From contig OZ220488.1 in NCBI GenBank assembly GCA_965116155.1, positions 992,001 through 1,056,000 on the forward strand: 64,000 bases of DNA, read 5' to 3'. A program made the position numbers and the translations under genes. Within the stretch, counting starts at the first letter, position 1; every line of letters begins with the position of its first letter. Below the pieces are notes generated by a model. The model did not search any database, was not told the origin of the DNA, and was given only the letters and a program-made list of their open reading frames with translations. The stretch is from G965116155 sp965116155 (GTDB lineage Bacteria > Bdellovibrionota > Bdellovibrionia > Bdellovibrionales > UBA1609). Below are positions 8,978 through 17,712 of the stretch, piece after piece.

Positions 8978-10687
8978 TTAAGCTAAAATGGCGCTGAGCA
9001 GTTGCTTGGTGTAGGGGTGCTGAGGCCGCTCGTAAACAGAAAGCGCATCCGATAGCTCCACTATCTTGCCTTGGTTCATAACAGCCAGCTCGTGCGAAAT
9101 AAACTTTACCACTGCTAGATCGTGCGAAATAAAAATATACGTCAAATTGTACCGCTCTTGAAGATCGCGCAATAGATTTAAAATCTGCGCCTGCACCGAA
9201 ACATCCAAAGCCGAAACCGATTCGTCACAAATAATAAACTCCGGCTCCGTGCTTAAAGCTCTAGCAATACACACCCGCTGCCTTTGTCCTCCAGAGAACT
9301 CATGCGGATAACGGCTTAACATACCGGCACTAAGCTCCACGCGCTCCAACAAAGCCGCCGCACGGTCACGCCTATCGGCCGCAGTGCCAATACCATGCAC
9401 GCGCATAGGCTCCGCAATAGCCTCACCCACTGTCATGCGCGGGTTCAAAGAGGCATAAGGATCTTGAAAGATGATCTGCATTTTTTTACGCCACTGCCTT
9501 AGTGCCTGCGGTTTGAGCGTACGCAAATTAACACCATTATAAATAACATCACCCGCATGCGGCTCCACCAACCTTAACACAGATCTACCCAAAGTGGTTT
9601 TGCCACAACCCGACTCCCCTACAAGCCCAAAGGTTGTACCTTTATGCACCTTAAACGAAACCCCATCTACAGCCTTAAGCCAGCCTATGGCTTTGCCAAA
9701 AAAATTGCGCTTCGTACAAAAGTGCGTGCTTAAAGATTTAACCTCTAAAAGCACAGGGTGCTCCTTGCCTCCCATTTTAGGTATGGTTTTGGGGGTTTTG
9801 ATTTTTTCTAAATCAAACTCCTTAGCCTGTCCGTCAAGTGTCATAAAGTCGTTCACCGTAGCCAGACGAAGGGGATTTTTTTGCAAAGAGGGCCGGCACA
9901 TAATCAAACCCTTGGTATAGGGGTGCTTATGCCGCGTAAAAATCTGCGCGGTCGGCCCCTGCTCTACCACTGAACCCCTAAACATAACCACCACACGGTC
10001 TGCAATATGCGACACCACACCAAGGTCGTGAGTGATAAATAGCACGCTCATATTAAACTGCTGCTGCAAGCTCGCAATAAGATCTAAAATTTGCTTCTGT
10101 ATAGTAACATCTAGAGCAGTTGTGGGTTCATCTGCAATCAACAGCTCCGGCTTGCAAGCAATGGCCATGGCAATCATCACCCTTTGCCTTTGACCACCCG
10201 ACATCTCATGCGGATAAGATTGCACACGGCTTTGAGGCTTAGGTATACCCACCTGGTGCAACAGATCCACACTGGCTTGCAAGGCCTCCTTGCGGCCCAT
10301 ACCCTCATGCAGCATGAGGCTTTCTGCAATTTGATCCCCCACTGTAAAAACCGGGTTAAGCGATGTCATAGGCTCTTGAAAAATCATACCAATACGCTTG
10401 CCACGCACACGCCGCATACTGCGCGCATCCAGCGACAGCAGATCTACAGGCTTGTCTTTGGCAGAAGAACAAAAACGCACCTCACCCGAATCAATACTCG
10501 CCACAGGTGCCGCCAAAAGACGCATAATAGATAAAGCCGAAACCGATTTGCCCGAACCAGACTCCCCTACCAGGCCCAGGGTGCTTTTGGGTGCAATATC
10601 AAAGCTCACCCCTTTAAGGGCACGCACAACACCCTCGTCTGTGTTAAAGCTCACTTTTAAATCTTTAACCGACAGCAAGGCGTTCAT
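8978..10687 (-). CDS. Fused dipeptide/oligopeptide ABC transporter ATPase (DppD-DppF / YejF type)
   Basis: 569 residues holding two ABC ATPase domains in one chain. Domain 1 has Walker A GESGSGKS (41-48), the signature MSGGQRQRV and Walker B LLIADEP. Domain 2 has Walker A GESGCGKT (about 355-362), FSGGQRQRV and Walker B FIICDES. After the first domain, the short segment HPYTKGL is typical of oligopeptide importers. The fused layout is that of YejF, whose complex takes up peptides such as microcin C. It would power a peptide importer at the inner membrane. No permease or binding-protein gene lies nearby, so its partners must be elsewhere. It could also be called a Dpp/Opp ATPase fusion. Confidence 0.9.
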   Translation of the reverse strand: MNALLSVKDLKVSFNTDEGVVRALKGVSFDIAPKSTLGLVGESGSGKSVSALSIMRLLAAPVASIDSGEVRFCSSAKDKPVDLLSLDARSMRRVRGKRIGMIFQEPMTSLNPVFTVGDQIAESLMLHEGMGRKEALQASVDLLHQVGIPKPQSRVQSYPHEMSGGQRQRVMIAMAIACKPELLIADEPTTALDVTIQKQILDLIASLQQQFNMSVLFITHDLGVVSHIADRVVVMFRGSVVEQGPTAQIFTRHKHPYTKGLIMCRPSLQKNPLRLATVNDFMTLDGQAKEFDLEKIKTPKTIPKMGGKEHPVLLEVKSLSTHFCTKRNFFGKAIGWLKAVDGVSFKVHKGTTFGLVGESGCGKTTLGRSVLRLVEPHAGDVIYNGVNLRTLKPQALRQWRKKMQIIFQDPYASLNPRMTVGEAIAEPMRVHGIGTAADRRDRAAALLERVELSAGMLSRYPHEFSGGQRQRVCIARALSTEPEFIICDESVSALDVSVQAQILNLLRDLQERYNLTYIFISHDLAVVKFISHELAVMNQGKIVELSDALSVYERPQHPYTKQLLSAILA

Positions 10688-10703
10688 CTGTCCACACTAT
10701 ATC

Positions 10704-11306
10704 CTATTTCACCCACACCACTCTATCTTGTATTTTCCGCGGAGCCTTAGGAGGCTCATGGTCTGGGTAGCCCATAACCAAAGCGCATAGCAGCTTTAGG
10801 CTCTCGTCAGCTTTAATCGGCTGCTGGGGTATATTTAAAAACGCATTTACCTCGTTTTCTATTTCTAAAGGCGCCCCCATGGCGCAGGTGCCCAAGCCTT
10901 CGCAAGTTGCAGCCAAAATAATATTTTGCACACACATATAAACACTACCCACACTGGTTAAATAACGCTCCTCACGGCTGCAAAGGGCGTAAAAAAAAAC
11001 CATCACCGGAGCATATCCCAGGGTATAAAAAAACCTCTCGGTAAACTTGTACAAAGAGGGCTTGAGGCGTTTTTCTAGCACCGGCCTTAAAGGCTCCCAG
11101 CTTTTTTGAGAAAGCTTTAAATAACTTTGCAACTTGGAGTCCTGCAAAACAAACAGCCTCCAGTTTTGCAAATTCTTGCCAGAGGGCGCATGCATACCTG
11201 CCATAAGAATTTTTTCTAAAAGTTCTCTGGGCACAGGCTTTTGCTGATAACGCCTTATAGATTTGCGAGACTCTACCAACTTATAAAAAGCCTCTGTGTC
11301 TAGCAT
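10704..11306 (-). CDS. Nitroreductase-family FMN oxidoreductase
   Basis: 200 residues with the family start SRKSIRRYQQKPV (FMN phosphate contact), MHAPSGKNLQNWR and the C-terminal VMGYPDHEPPK. These enzymes reduce nitro compounds, quinones or flavins with NAD(P)H and FMN, usually as dimers in the cytoplasm; the substrate here cannot be told. It overlaps the end of the symporter gene by 7 bases (ATG inside the last codons), so the two are probably co-translated. The ABC gene follows 16 bases later, so all three may form one transcript. Confidence 0.85.
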   Translation of the reverse strand: MLDTEAFYKLVESRKSIRRYQQKPVPRELLEKILMAGMHAPSGKNLQNWRLFVLQDSKLQSYLKLSQKSWEPLRPVLEKRLKPSLYKFTERFFYTLGYAPVMVFFYALCSREERYLTSVGSVYMCVQNIILAATCEGLGTCAMGAPLEIENEVNAFLNIPQQPIKADESLKLLCALVMGYPDHEPPKAPRKIQDRVVWVK

Positions 11307-12694
11307 GGGGGCTCGCTGGGGCGGATCTGACCTGCCTTGAGCCGGGCAAAATAGCCATTAGCCTCAGCACGCAGCTTGGGGAACAGCAAAAACAAAGCCA
11401 GCGCATTAGGCAATGTCATCAGGCCTATGCAAATGTCCGAAAAACTCAGCACAGGCCCCAGCTTCCAAATAGCACCCACAAAAACCAAAGCACTAAACAA
11501 TACACGATAACCCAGCAAAGCACGGGTCGAGTTTTTAAATATAAAATCCACGCAGCGGTCCCCATAGTACGACCAACTGATCAAAGTGCTATAAGCAAAC
11601 AAGCACACGGCAATAGGTATAAAATACGCCCCAAAACCCGGCAACACTGTATCAAAAGCCGCTGCTGTCAGCTTGACCCCATTTAAACTGCCCTCGCCAG
11701 CAAAAGGCACACCTGAAAATAAAATCACTAACGCCGTCATACTACAAATGCACACGGTGTCTATGAAGGGCTCCATCAATGCCACAACACCTTCGCGCAC
11801 GGGCTCCTTTGTGGCCGCAGCACTATGCGCAATCGCAGCCGACCCCATGCCCGCCTCGTTCGAAAAACATCCCCGTCTTATCCCTTGCAACAAAGCCGTT
11901 TTAATAGCAAAGCCTGTGCCGCCCCCAGCAACAGCCCAGCCCGAAAAAGCACCTTGCAGCACCATGCCCACAGTCTCTGGCAAGCGCTCTATATTAACTA
12001 AAATCACATACAAGGCTCCTAAAACATAAGTCCCCGCCATAAAAGGCACTAACACAGACGTAACACTCGCAATGCGCTTAATGCCCCCCAAAATAACAAT
12101 AGCCGTAAGCACCATCAGCACAGCACCCATCACGGCGGGCGGCACCCCAAAAGACTCCTGCCATATGCTAGCCACTTGGTTGGCTTGAAACATATTAGCC
12201 GCGCCAAAAGAAGCAAAAATACACATCACGGCAAAAGCCAAAGCCAAAGGCCTCCATGGCTTCCCCAGGCCACGCTCTATATAATGCATAGGCCCACCAT
12301 GTACGGTGCCTTGGGAATCGATTTTGCGGTACATGACCCCAAGGGTGCACTCTGTAAACTTAGTCGCCATACCCAAAAGACCAGCCACGATCATCCAAAA
12401 CACAGCCCCAGGCCCACCCATGCTCAGAGCCACTGCAACCCCTGCAATATTACCCAGACCCACCGTTGCAGAAAGCGCTGTAGTAAGGGCTTTAAAGTGC
12501 GATATTTCCCCAGGGTCATTGGGGTTGTCGAATTTACCTAATAGCACCAACACCGCATGCCAGGCCCCCTTAATCTGCGGCACTCCTAAAGCTATTGTAA
12601 AAAAACACCCCATACCTACGAACAAAATCACCAGCGGCAGGCTCCACACATAACCCACCACAATCCCTAACCAGGCATTTATGCTCTCTATCAT
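11300..12694 (-). CDS. Sodium:alanine/glycine symporter (AGCS family)
   Basis: About 464 residues from ATG 12694, with AAGGGGGG upstream as ribosome-binding site. Around ten to eleven hydrophobic segments are present. The AGCS signature appears as GNIAGVAVALSMGGPGAVFW, followed by TECTLG and the conserved FSNEAGMGSA. Members import alanine or glycine with sodium across the inner membrane. The region upstream is filled with palindromic repeats rather than a recognisable promoter. It is the first gene of a group with the nitroreductase and perhaps the ABC ATPase. Confidence 0.92.
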   Translation of the reverse strand: MIESINAWLGIVVGYVWSLPLVILFVGMGCFFTIALGVPQIKGAWHAVLVLLGKFDNPNDPGEISHFKALTTALSATVGLGNIAGVAVALSMGGPGAVFWMIVAGLLGMATKFTECTLGVMYRKIDSQGTVHGGPMHYIERGLGKPWRPLALAFAVMCIFASFGAANMFQANQVASIWQESFGVPPAVMGAVLMVLTAIVILGGIKRIASVTSVLVPFMAGTYVLGALYVILVNIERLPETVGMVLQGAFSGWAVAGGGTGFAIKTALLQGIRRGCFSNEAGMGSAAIAHSAAATKEPVREGVVALMEPFIDTVCICSMTALVILFSGVPFAGEGSLNGVKLTAAAFDTVLPGFGAYFIPIAVCLFAYSTLISWSYYGDRCVDFIFKNSTRALLGYRVLFSALVFVGAIWKLGPVLSFSDICIGLMTLPNALALFLLFPKLRAEANGYFARLKAGQIRPSEPPC

Positions 12695-12825
12695 AAGGTG
12701 TTTACCCCCCTTGTATTTTTGGGCTTTGCCCTCATACGCCACGCCTTGGAGCCATGCGCAGACTGCTTAAACGCATGCCACATCAGTAGTGCAGGAATTG
12801 AAGTGTATGTCATGTCGCTTTGCGT

Positions 12826-13497
12826 AAGCATAAAAGTGCCAGCAAAAATGTGTGAGCATAAAAGTGTTAGTGAGGGCGCTCGCACGTGCTGGATAGCTTC
12901 TGACTTCAGCCCTACGCAGTCCAGCTGATAACGAAGGGCCCCGCAGGGGAACGAAGCGTCCAAACTCACTTCAAAGGCAGGGAGGCTGCGCTTCATACTC
13001 AAGTTTTCCATAGCGTTAAGACAATCTGGCAGGTCAGGTCACGCCTGGTTTTTTCGCGATCAATAAAGCCCGGCCGCAGGCGACATTACTTGTCTCAATT
13101 TACCTACAATTGCACTTGCGAGTACGGGCTTAGACCTAACCTGCAGGGCCATAGATAGCTGCATAGACCGCCAAAACACCTTGTTATTCCACTTGCCTGA
13201 AGCGCCTGAAGGCACTTTACCAGGCTGCGCTTCATACTCAAGTTTTCCATAGCGTTAAGACAATCTGGCAGGTCAGGTCACGCCTGGTTTTTTCGCGATC
13301 AATAAAGCCCGGCCGCAGGCGACATTACTTGTCTCAATTTACCTACAATTGCACTTGCGAGTACGGGCTTAGACCTAACCTGCAGGGCCATAGATAGCTG
13401 CATAGACCGCCAAAACACCTTGTTATTCCACTTGCCTGAAGCGCCTGAAGGCACTTTACCAGGCTGCGCTTCATACTCAAGGTGTTTTGGCTAGTCT
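12826..13497. repeat. Palindromic repeat region with a 239-bp exact tandem duplication
   Basis: The 780-base gap between the symporter start and the prc stop holds no gene. From 12826 come border motifs (GCGTAAGCATAAAAGTG) and hairpins. A 239-base unit then occurs as 12983-13221 and again, base for base as far as I can read, as 13222-13460, with a 21-base start of a third copy (13461-13481). Each unit carries GCAGGTCAGGTC/GACCTAACCTGC stems and CCAAAACACCTTG arms. The last arm pairs with CAAGGTGTTTTGGCTAGTCT, which also encodes the end of Prc. Confidence 0.85.
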
Positions 13498-15636
13498 GTA
13501 AAGATCTCTCGCGATGTTGATGGCTTCTTGGATGCGGGCCTGCTCCATGTACTCTTTGTCTCGATCGGCTTGCTCACGTTTGTACTTTTGAGCACTCGTC
13601 AAAGAGGCACGCTGTTGCTTGGTTTTTTTCTTTTTGCTCTTTGCCTTTTGGTCGTCCTCTTTTAGCTCTTTTAAGATTTCGGACAAATAAATAAATTTAG
13701 CCCTTTTTTTGTTTTTGTCTTTTTTTACCTGGGTTAAGATTTTTTTAAATTTTTTGTCCTGCTTTAACCTTTTGCGCGAAGCCGCTTTTAGTTTAGACAC
13801 CACGGCTCGGCTTAGCTTTTGCCAGGTGGGCTTTCTATGCTCGGCCTTATCCACAAAACTTGCGATTCTGGCAGACCCTAACACATAATCCAAACTCTGC
13901 TCGCCCCATTTGCTCATAGCATCATAACGGCTAGGCAAAACCACATCACCCATAACTCCCACATTTTGTGTAGACTGCCCACCTGCTGTAAAAAATAAGC
14001 CCGAAGTCACTTTTAAGGCCCCCAGCTTACCCTTAGGGCAACCCACGGCATTTACCTCCTGCACACTGCCCTTGCCAAAAGTGCGCGCACTGCCCACCAC
14101 CAAGGCGCGGCCGTAATCACGCAAAGTGCCCGCCACAATCTCACTCGCACTAGCGCTGCCACGAGAGGTCAGCACCACCAATGGGCCCGACCACACCACA
14201 TCGGCGTCTTTATCCAAGTAGTCTATATATTTGTAACGCACCTCCTTAGAGCGCCGACGCGTTTTTTGCCTCTGCGACTGCTTTACGACATTGGGTTTGC
14301 GCAAAAACAAACCCGCCACCTTAACGGCTTCGTCTAACAACCCACCACCATTAAAAGACACATCCAGCACCACCGCCTTAGCGCCCCGCAACTTTGCCGC
14401 TTGAAGCAATTTGCGCACATCTTTCGACGCTGCTACATCACGCGAACCCTGATAAAAAGACGGCAAATCAATCACCGCCACACTGACCTCTTGGCCACCC
14501 AGCTTGCGCGTACGGTAATGCACCTTGGCCCGCTGCTCCTCGAGGCTGATTTTTTTGCGGGTTAACGCAATAACAAACTGCTCAGGACCTTTGTCTGTTG
14601 TGCGCAAAATACCCAGCCGCACCACCGTGCCAGCAGGGCCACGGATTTTTTTAACCACATCATTCAAGTCTACGTCCCGCACTAGCTCCATAGGGCCACT
14701 CACCCCCTGACCCACTTGCACGATTTTATCCTCTGCCTCCATTTGGCCCGACTCCATAGCCGCGCCCCCCGGCAACAAACGGTTTACAACCGTAAAGCCA
14801 TCCTGAAAACTCAACTCCGCCCCAATTCCAGAAAGCGACAGCTGTGTGTTAATTTGCAAAGACTCCAGATCAGACTGTGTCATATACAAAGAGTGCGGAT
14901 CCAAGGCCTTTGTAAAAGCCTGCAAATACGACTCGAGCAGCACTTGGCCAGAGGCGTCCTTTTGAGCCTTTTGCAGCATGCGCTCGTAGCGCCTTAAAAT
15001 TCTGCCTTTAACTTTTTTCAGCTCATCGCCCGACGCCACCAGCTGAGCCACCAATAACTGCAAGTTGCGCCTAGTCTCTAGCCTCTGCACCGATACCGTT
15101 TTAGGCCACTGGCGATCCTTAGTATCTAGCAAAACACGGGTCCTAGGCTCCAAACGAAAAGTCTCCGGCGCCAGCTCCCGACGCACAAAGTTCACCACCT
15201 CTTGTAGGCGCTTTACATAAAGAGCATGCACCTTTTGCAAAACGGAGCAGTTTTTTCTGTCAACCTGCGCAAACACCCCTCGCATCCATTTGCGCACCTG
15301 CCTAGTATCGCTTTTTAAAAAAAACCTTTTCGAAGGGTCTAGGTGATCAATATAACGCTCAATGGTGCGGTTCTCTAGCTCTGTATTAAGGCCCACAAAA
15401 CTCACATGCCGCGACAGGGCTTCGGATTTAATATATTTGACCGAAGCGCAAGAGAGCTCCCTTTGTTCCACCGGGCACATAAAGCTAAGGCTCTTGGCAA
15501 TAGCCGACAAGGCCTGAGCCTCAGCGCGCGCACCAAAAGCCCCAAGGCTTAAAAAGAGCATGCAAGTGGCAAAAAACACCCACCAGTTGCGTGCCTTACG
15601 TCCAAACCCCATAGCCCTTACAGCACCATCCAACAC
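13477..15636 (-). CDS. prc: Tail-specific C-terminal processing protease (S41A)
   Basis: 719 residues with a signal peptide, the N-terminal Prc domain, a PDZ domain (about 255-345), the S41 protease core and a lysine-rich C-terminal DUF3340-like tail. The Ser-Lys dyad is in SRGSASASEI (491-500) and TFGKGSVQ (Lys522), as in E. coli Prc. It degrades or trims periplasmic proteins from their C-termini, including cell-wall hydrolases and, in E. coli, FtsI. The GTG start at 15636 is fixed by AAGGAG six bases before it. The last residues, RLAKTP and stop, are encoded by a palindrome border, so the natural C-terminus has been replaced or extended by the repeat. Confidence 0.92.
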   Translation of the reverse strand: MLDGAVRAMGFGRKARNWWVFFATCMLFLSLGAFGARAEAQALSAIAKSLSFMCPVEQRELSCASVKYIKSEALSRHVSFVGLNTELENRTIERYIDHLDPSKRFFLKSDTRQVRKWMRGVFAQVDRKNCSVLQKVHALYVKRLQEVVNFVRRELAPETFRLEPRTRVLLDTKDRQWPKTVSVQRLETRRNLQLLVAQLVASGDELKKVKGRILRRYERMLQKAQKDASGQVLLESYLQAFTKALDPHSLYMTQSDLESLQINTQLSLSGIGAELSFQDGFTVVNRLLPGGAAMESGQMEAEDKIVQVGQGVSGPMELVRDVDLNDVVKKIRGPAGTVVRLGILRTTDKGPEQFVIALTRKKISLEEQRAKVHYRTRKLGGQEVSVAVIDLPSFYQGSRDVAASKDVRKLLQAAKLRGAKAVVLDVSFNGGGLLDEAVKVAGLFLRKPNVVKQSQRQKTRRRSKEVRYKYIDYLDKDADVVWSGPLVVLTSRGSASASEIVAGTLRDYGRALVVGSARTFGKGSVQEVNAVGCPKGKLGALKVTSGLFFTAGGQSTQNVGVMGDVVLPSRYDAMSKWGEQSLDYVLGSARIASFVDKAEHRKPTWQKLSRAVVSKLKAASRKRLKQDKKFKKILTQVKKDKNKKRAKFIYLSEILKELKEDDQKAKSKKKKTKQQRASLTSAQKYKREQADRDKEYMEQARIQEAINIARDLYRLAKTP

Positions 15637-15729
15637 AGCATACTCCTTGAAAACACCACCTGTACCACATCAGTATACCCGCACAAACACAAAAGCGCAC
15701 GAGGCTGTGACGGCAATCTAGCAGATCAT

Positions 15730-16044
15730 ACGAGCCTCAGACACAATGTTTCCATAGCGTTAAGACAGTCTGGTCGCGATAGGCCTAAAGATCACCTATC
15801 GCTACAGGCTCATAGATAGCTGTCTAGCGCGCAATATTACCTTGAAGCCTACGTTTGCCATCTTGGCTAATGCCCTATGGGCAGCCAAGATGGCTGCACT
15901 CTCAGGTTCAAGGGTAACATTGCTGGCGCTTTTATGCTTACGCCAGCTGCATAGACCGCCAAAACACCTTTTTATTCCGCTGGCCTGGCGCACCTAAAGG
16001 CGCTTGACCAGGCTGCACTTCATGCTAAGGTGTTTTGGCTAGTC
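15730..16044. repeat. Nested palindromes between prc and cpoB
   Basis: The gap of about 400 bases holds the prc 5' region (15637-15700) and then repeats. GCGTTAAGACAG (near 15757) pairs with CTGTCTAGCGC around a CGATAGG/CCTATCG hairpin. A second stem, AAGCCTACGTTTGCCATCTTGGC, given here as 15844-15866, pairs with the nearby copy after it. The last is CCAAAACACCT (about 15959) with AGGTGTTTTGGCTAGTCT ending at 16044, directly beside the cpoB stop codon. Confidence 0.75.
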
Positions 16045-16045
16045 T

Positions 16046-16777
16046 TTAATTATTTAAGCTAAGCTGGTACTCAGCTTTTTTTTCCCACCGAGACCGCGGG
16101 TATTTTAGTATTACCTCTTCGTAGCTCTTTTTGGCTTGATCGATAAAGCCGATTTTTTCAAAACTCACACCCAATCTGTAAGTAACTTTATCCAACATGC
16201 GCCCTTGAGGGTGTTGCAATTTATACTGCTCATAAGCCTCAATAGCTTCAGCCCACTTTTGCTGCTTAAATGCACGCTCGCCCCGAGCGTAAGGCCCTAA
16301 ACGCAAGCCACCCTTTTTTTGGGGTACAGCCTTCGCCACCCGCTTGGTGCCAGATTTTTTTTTAAGCCGCGCGCTTGTGCCGCTGGCTTTGTTGCCGGAT
16401 TTTAAACCCTCCAGTTTGGTGTCTAAATCTAACAAGGCTTTTTCAAAAAGCTCTAATTTATCTTTAATGCCCTGCAAGTCTGTTGCTTGCTGCGACTCTT
16501 GCAACTGCCTCAGCTTTTGCTCCAACACCTGCACCCGGCCCACTAGCTCACGCCAACGCTGATTAGAACTTTGTAGCTCAGACTTTAAACGCGCCTGGGT
16601 TTTGCCGGCAGCAGGCTCATCACCCCTTGCTAGCACAGTGCCCCGCGCAGCCCCCTCAGGCAGCTGCACCTCTAAAGCAGACCGCTCTCCCTTTTGCAAC
16701 CTTTGCTTCAAACTCGACAAGCAACCTGTTGCTCCAAAAACCACCGCCACCACCAGAAGCATCTTGCGCCCAAGCAC
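16046..16777 (-). CDS. cpoB: Tol-Pal accessory TPR protein CpoB/YbgF, predicted lipoprotein
   Basis: 243 residues: an N-terminal hydrophobic stretch with lipobox GATGC, a coiled coil (about 60-125), a basic linker and a C-terminal TPR block (about 160-240) with AYEQYKLQHPQG and SYEEVILKYPRSRW, typical of YbgF. In E. coli CpoB coordinates PBP1B and the Tol machine during septation and is soluble; here the lipobox suggests membrane anchoring. The GTG start overlaps the previous stop (TAGTG), so it is coupled to the DUF4398 gene. tolQRAB are not in view. The stop is immediately followed by AAAGACTAGCC, the repeat border. Confidence 0.85.
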   Translation of the reverse strand: MLGRKMLLVVAVVFGATGCLSSLKQRLQKGERSALEVQLPEGAARGTVLARGDEPAAGKTQARLKSELQSSNQRWRELVGRVQVLEQKLRQLQESQQATDLQGIKDKLELFEKALLDLDTKLEGLKSGNKASGTSARLKKKSGTKRVAKAVPQKKGGLRLGPYARGERAFKQQKWAEAIEAYEQYKLQHPQGRMLDKVTYRLGVSFEKIGFIDQAKKSYEEVILKYPRSRWEKKAEYQLSLNN

Positions 16778-17073
16778 TATATGCCCCCCTCTTTAACCTT
16801 TTTTAGCCTGCTGTGATTCTCTGCCGCCTCAAATCTGAACCTAGCTTGCTTAAAAAAAGCCCGCGCCACCTTGTATTGCCTGTGGTTAAAAGCCACCTCC
16901 GCCTTAGTGTAAAGTTTTTCGCCCTCTAGCCATAATCGTGGTGCCGCCACCCGAGCGCCCGACACCACCGCCGCCTGACGCGCTGTGCGTGCCAAAACAT
17001 AATCCGAGCGCGAAGGCGCGCCCGCACAGCTCACAACACCCAGCAACAATACAGCTAATACACCCCGCAGCAT
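16777..17073 (-). CDS. DUF4398-type lipoprotein of the pal cluster
   Basis: About 98 residues from ATG 17073. The short signal peptide ends in the lipobox VVSC, and the rest is a helical domain with AEVAFNHRQYKVARAFFKQA, which resembles DUF4398 proteins often encoded beside pal in proteobacteria. Function is not established; the location suggests an envelope role with Pal and CpoB. It begins 16 bases after pal and overlaps the start of cpoB. Confidence 0.75.
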   Translation of the reverse strand: MLRGVLAVLLLGVVSCAGAPSRSDYVLARTARQAAVVSGARVAAPRLWLEGEKLYTKAEVAFNHRQYKVARAFFKQARFRFEAAENHSRLKKVKEGGI

Positions 17074-17089
17074 AACACCGCCAAGGGCA

Positions 17090-17605
17090 TTACCGGGGCA
17101 AGGGTACGAAATTGACTCTGCGGTTCTGAGCATGGTCAGCCTCAGTACTGCCATTAGACAGCAGCCTTTCTTTACCATAGCTAATGGTCTGCAAACGCTC
17201 CCCTGCAACACCTAGCTCGATCATGTAGTTTCTTACCATTTCGGCACGGCGTTGCCCCAAAGACAAATTGTACTGCGAGGATCCCCGCTCGTCACAATGC
17301 CCCTCGAGCTGCAAGTTTTGGCCTGTATTATTCTCTAACCACAAGACGTTCTCTTTTAAAATACCCCGCGCAACAATGCTAATATCCGACCTATCGTACG
17401 CAAAATTCACCGTACGCAAACCCTCTATCGCACCCGAGTCACTGCCTTGCAGGCCCATGGCATCATCCTGAGCCGCAGAAAAAGCCCCCCCTCCGGTATC
17501 TTTAGGAGCACTCGAACACCCCAGCACAAAAAATCCTGCACACAGCAGCAGCATGCCAGATTTTAAAACTTTCCCTAAACCCCACGGGCAACAGGCTTGC
17601 AGCAT
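17090..17605 (-). CDS. pal: Peptidoglycan-associated lipoprotein Pal
   Basis: About 171 residues. Signal peptide and lipobox VLGC, a short linker, then the OmpA-like domain (about 60-170), with VNFAYDRSDI, GHCDERGSSQYNLSLGQRRA and NRRVNF, which bind meso-diaminopimelate in peptidoglycan. Pal ties the outer membrane to the wall and works with TolB. The ATG at 17605 has AAAGGAGC seven bases upstream. It heads the pal-DUF4398-cpoB unit, and a good promoter lies upstream. Confidence 0.95.
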   Translation of the reverse strand: MLQACCPWGLGKVLKSGMLLLCAGFFVLGCSSAPKDTGGGAFSAAQDDAMGLQGSDSGAIEGLRTVNFAYDRSDISIVARGILKENVLWLENNTGQNLQLEGHCDERGSSQYNLSLGQRRAEMVRNYMIELGVAGERLQTISYGKERLLSNGSTEADHAQNRRVNFVPLPR

Positions 17606-17650
17606 AAAAAAGCTCCTTTCTTCCACACGTCTCAAAAAAACTCCACCCAA

Positions 17651-17679
17651 ATTTTAAAAGGCTTAGCCACTAATAGCAA
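17651..17679 (-). promoter_or_regulatory. Predicted sigma-70 promoter of pal operon
   Basis: On the minus strand TTGCTA (17679-17674) and TAAAAT (17656-17651) are 17 bases apart. A transcript starting near 17644 would have a leader of about 40 bases to the pal ATG with its strong ribosome-binding site. Confidence 0.55.
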
Positions 17680-17712
17680 GTTCGCTTTACATGCGTTAGC
17701 CGAAAACTGTAC

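Noticed and set aside
12691..13011. Open frame of 106 residues in the repeat zone
   Set aside because: It is made of repeat modules, has no domain and no ribosome-binding site.
12983..13481. CRISPR-like array because of regular direct repeats
   Set aside because: Two adjoining 239-base units without spacers and no cas genes.
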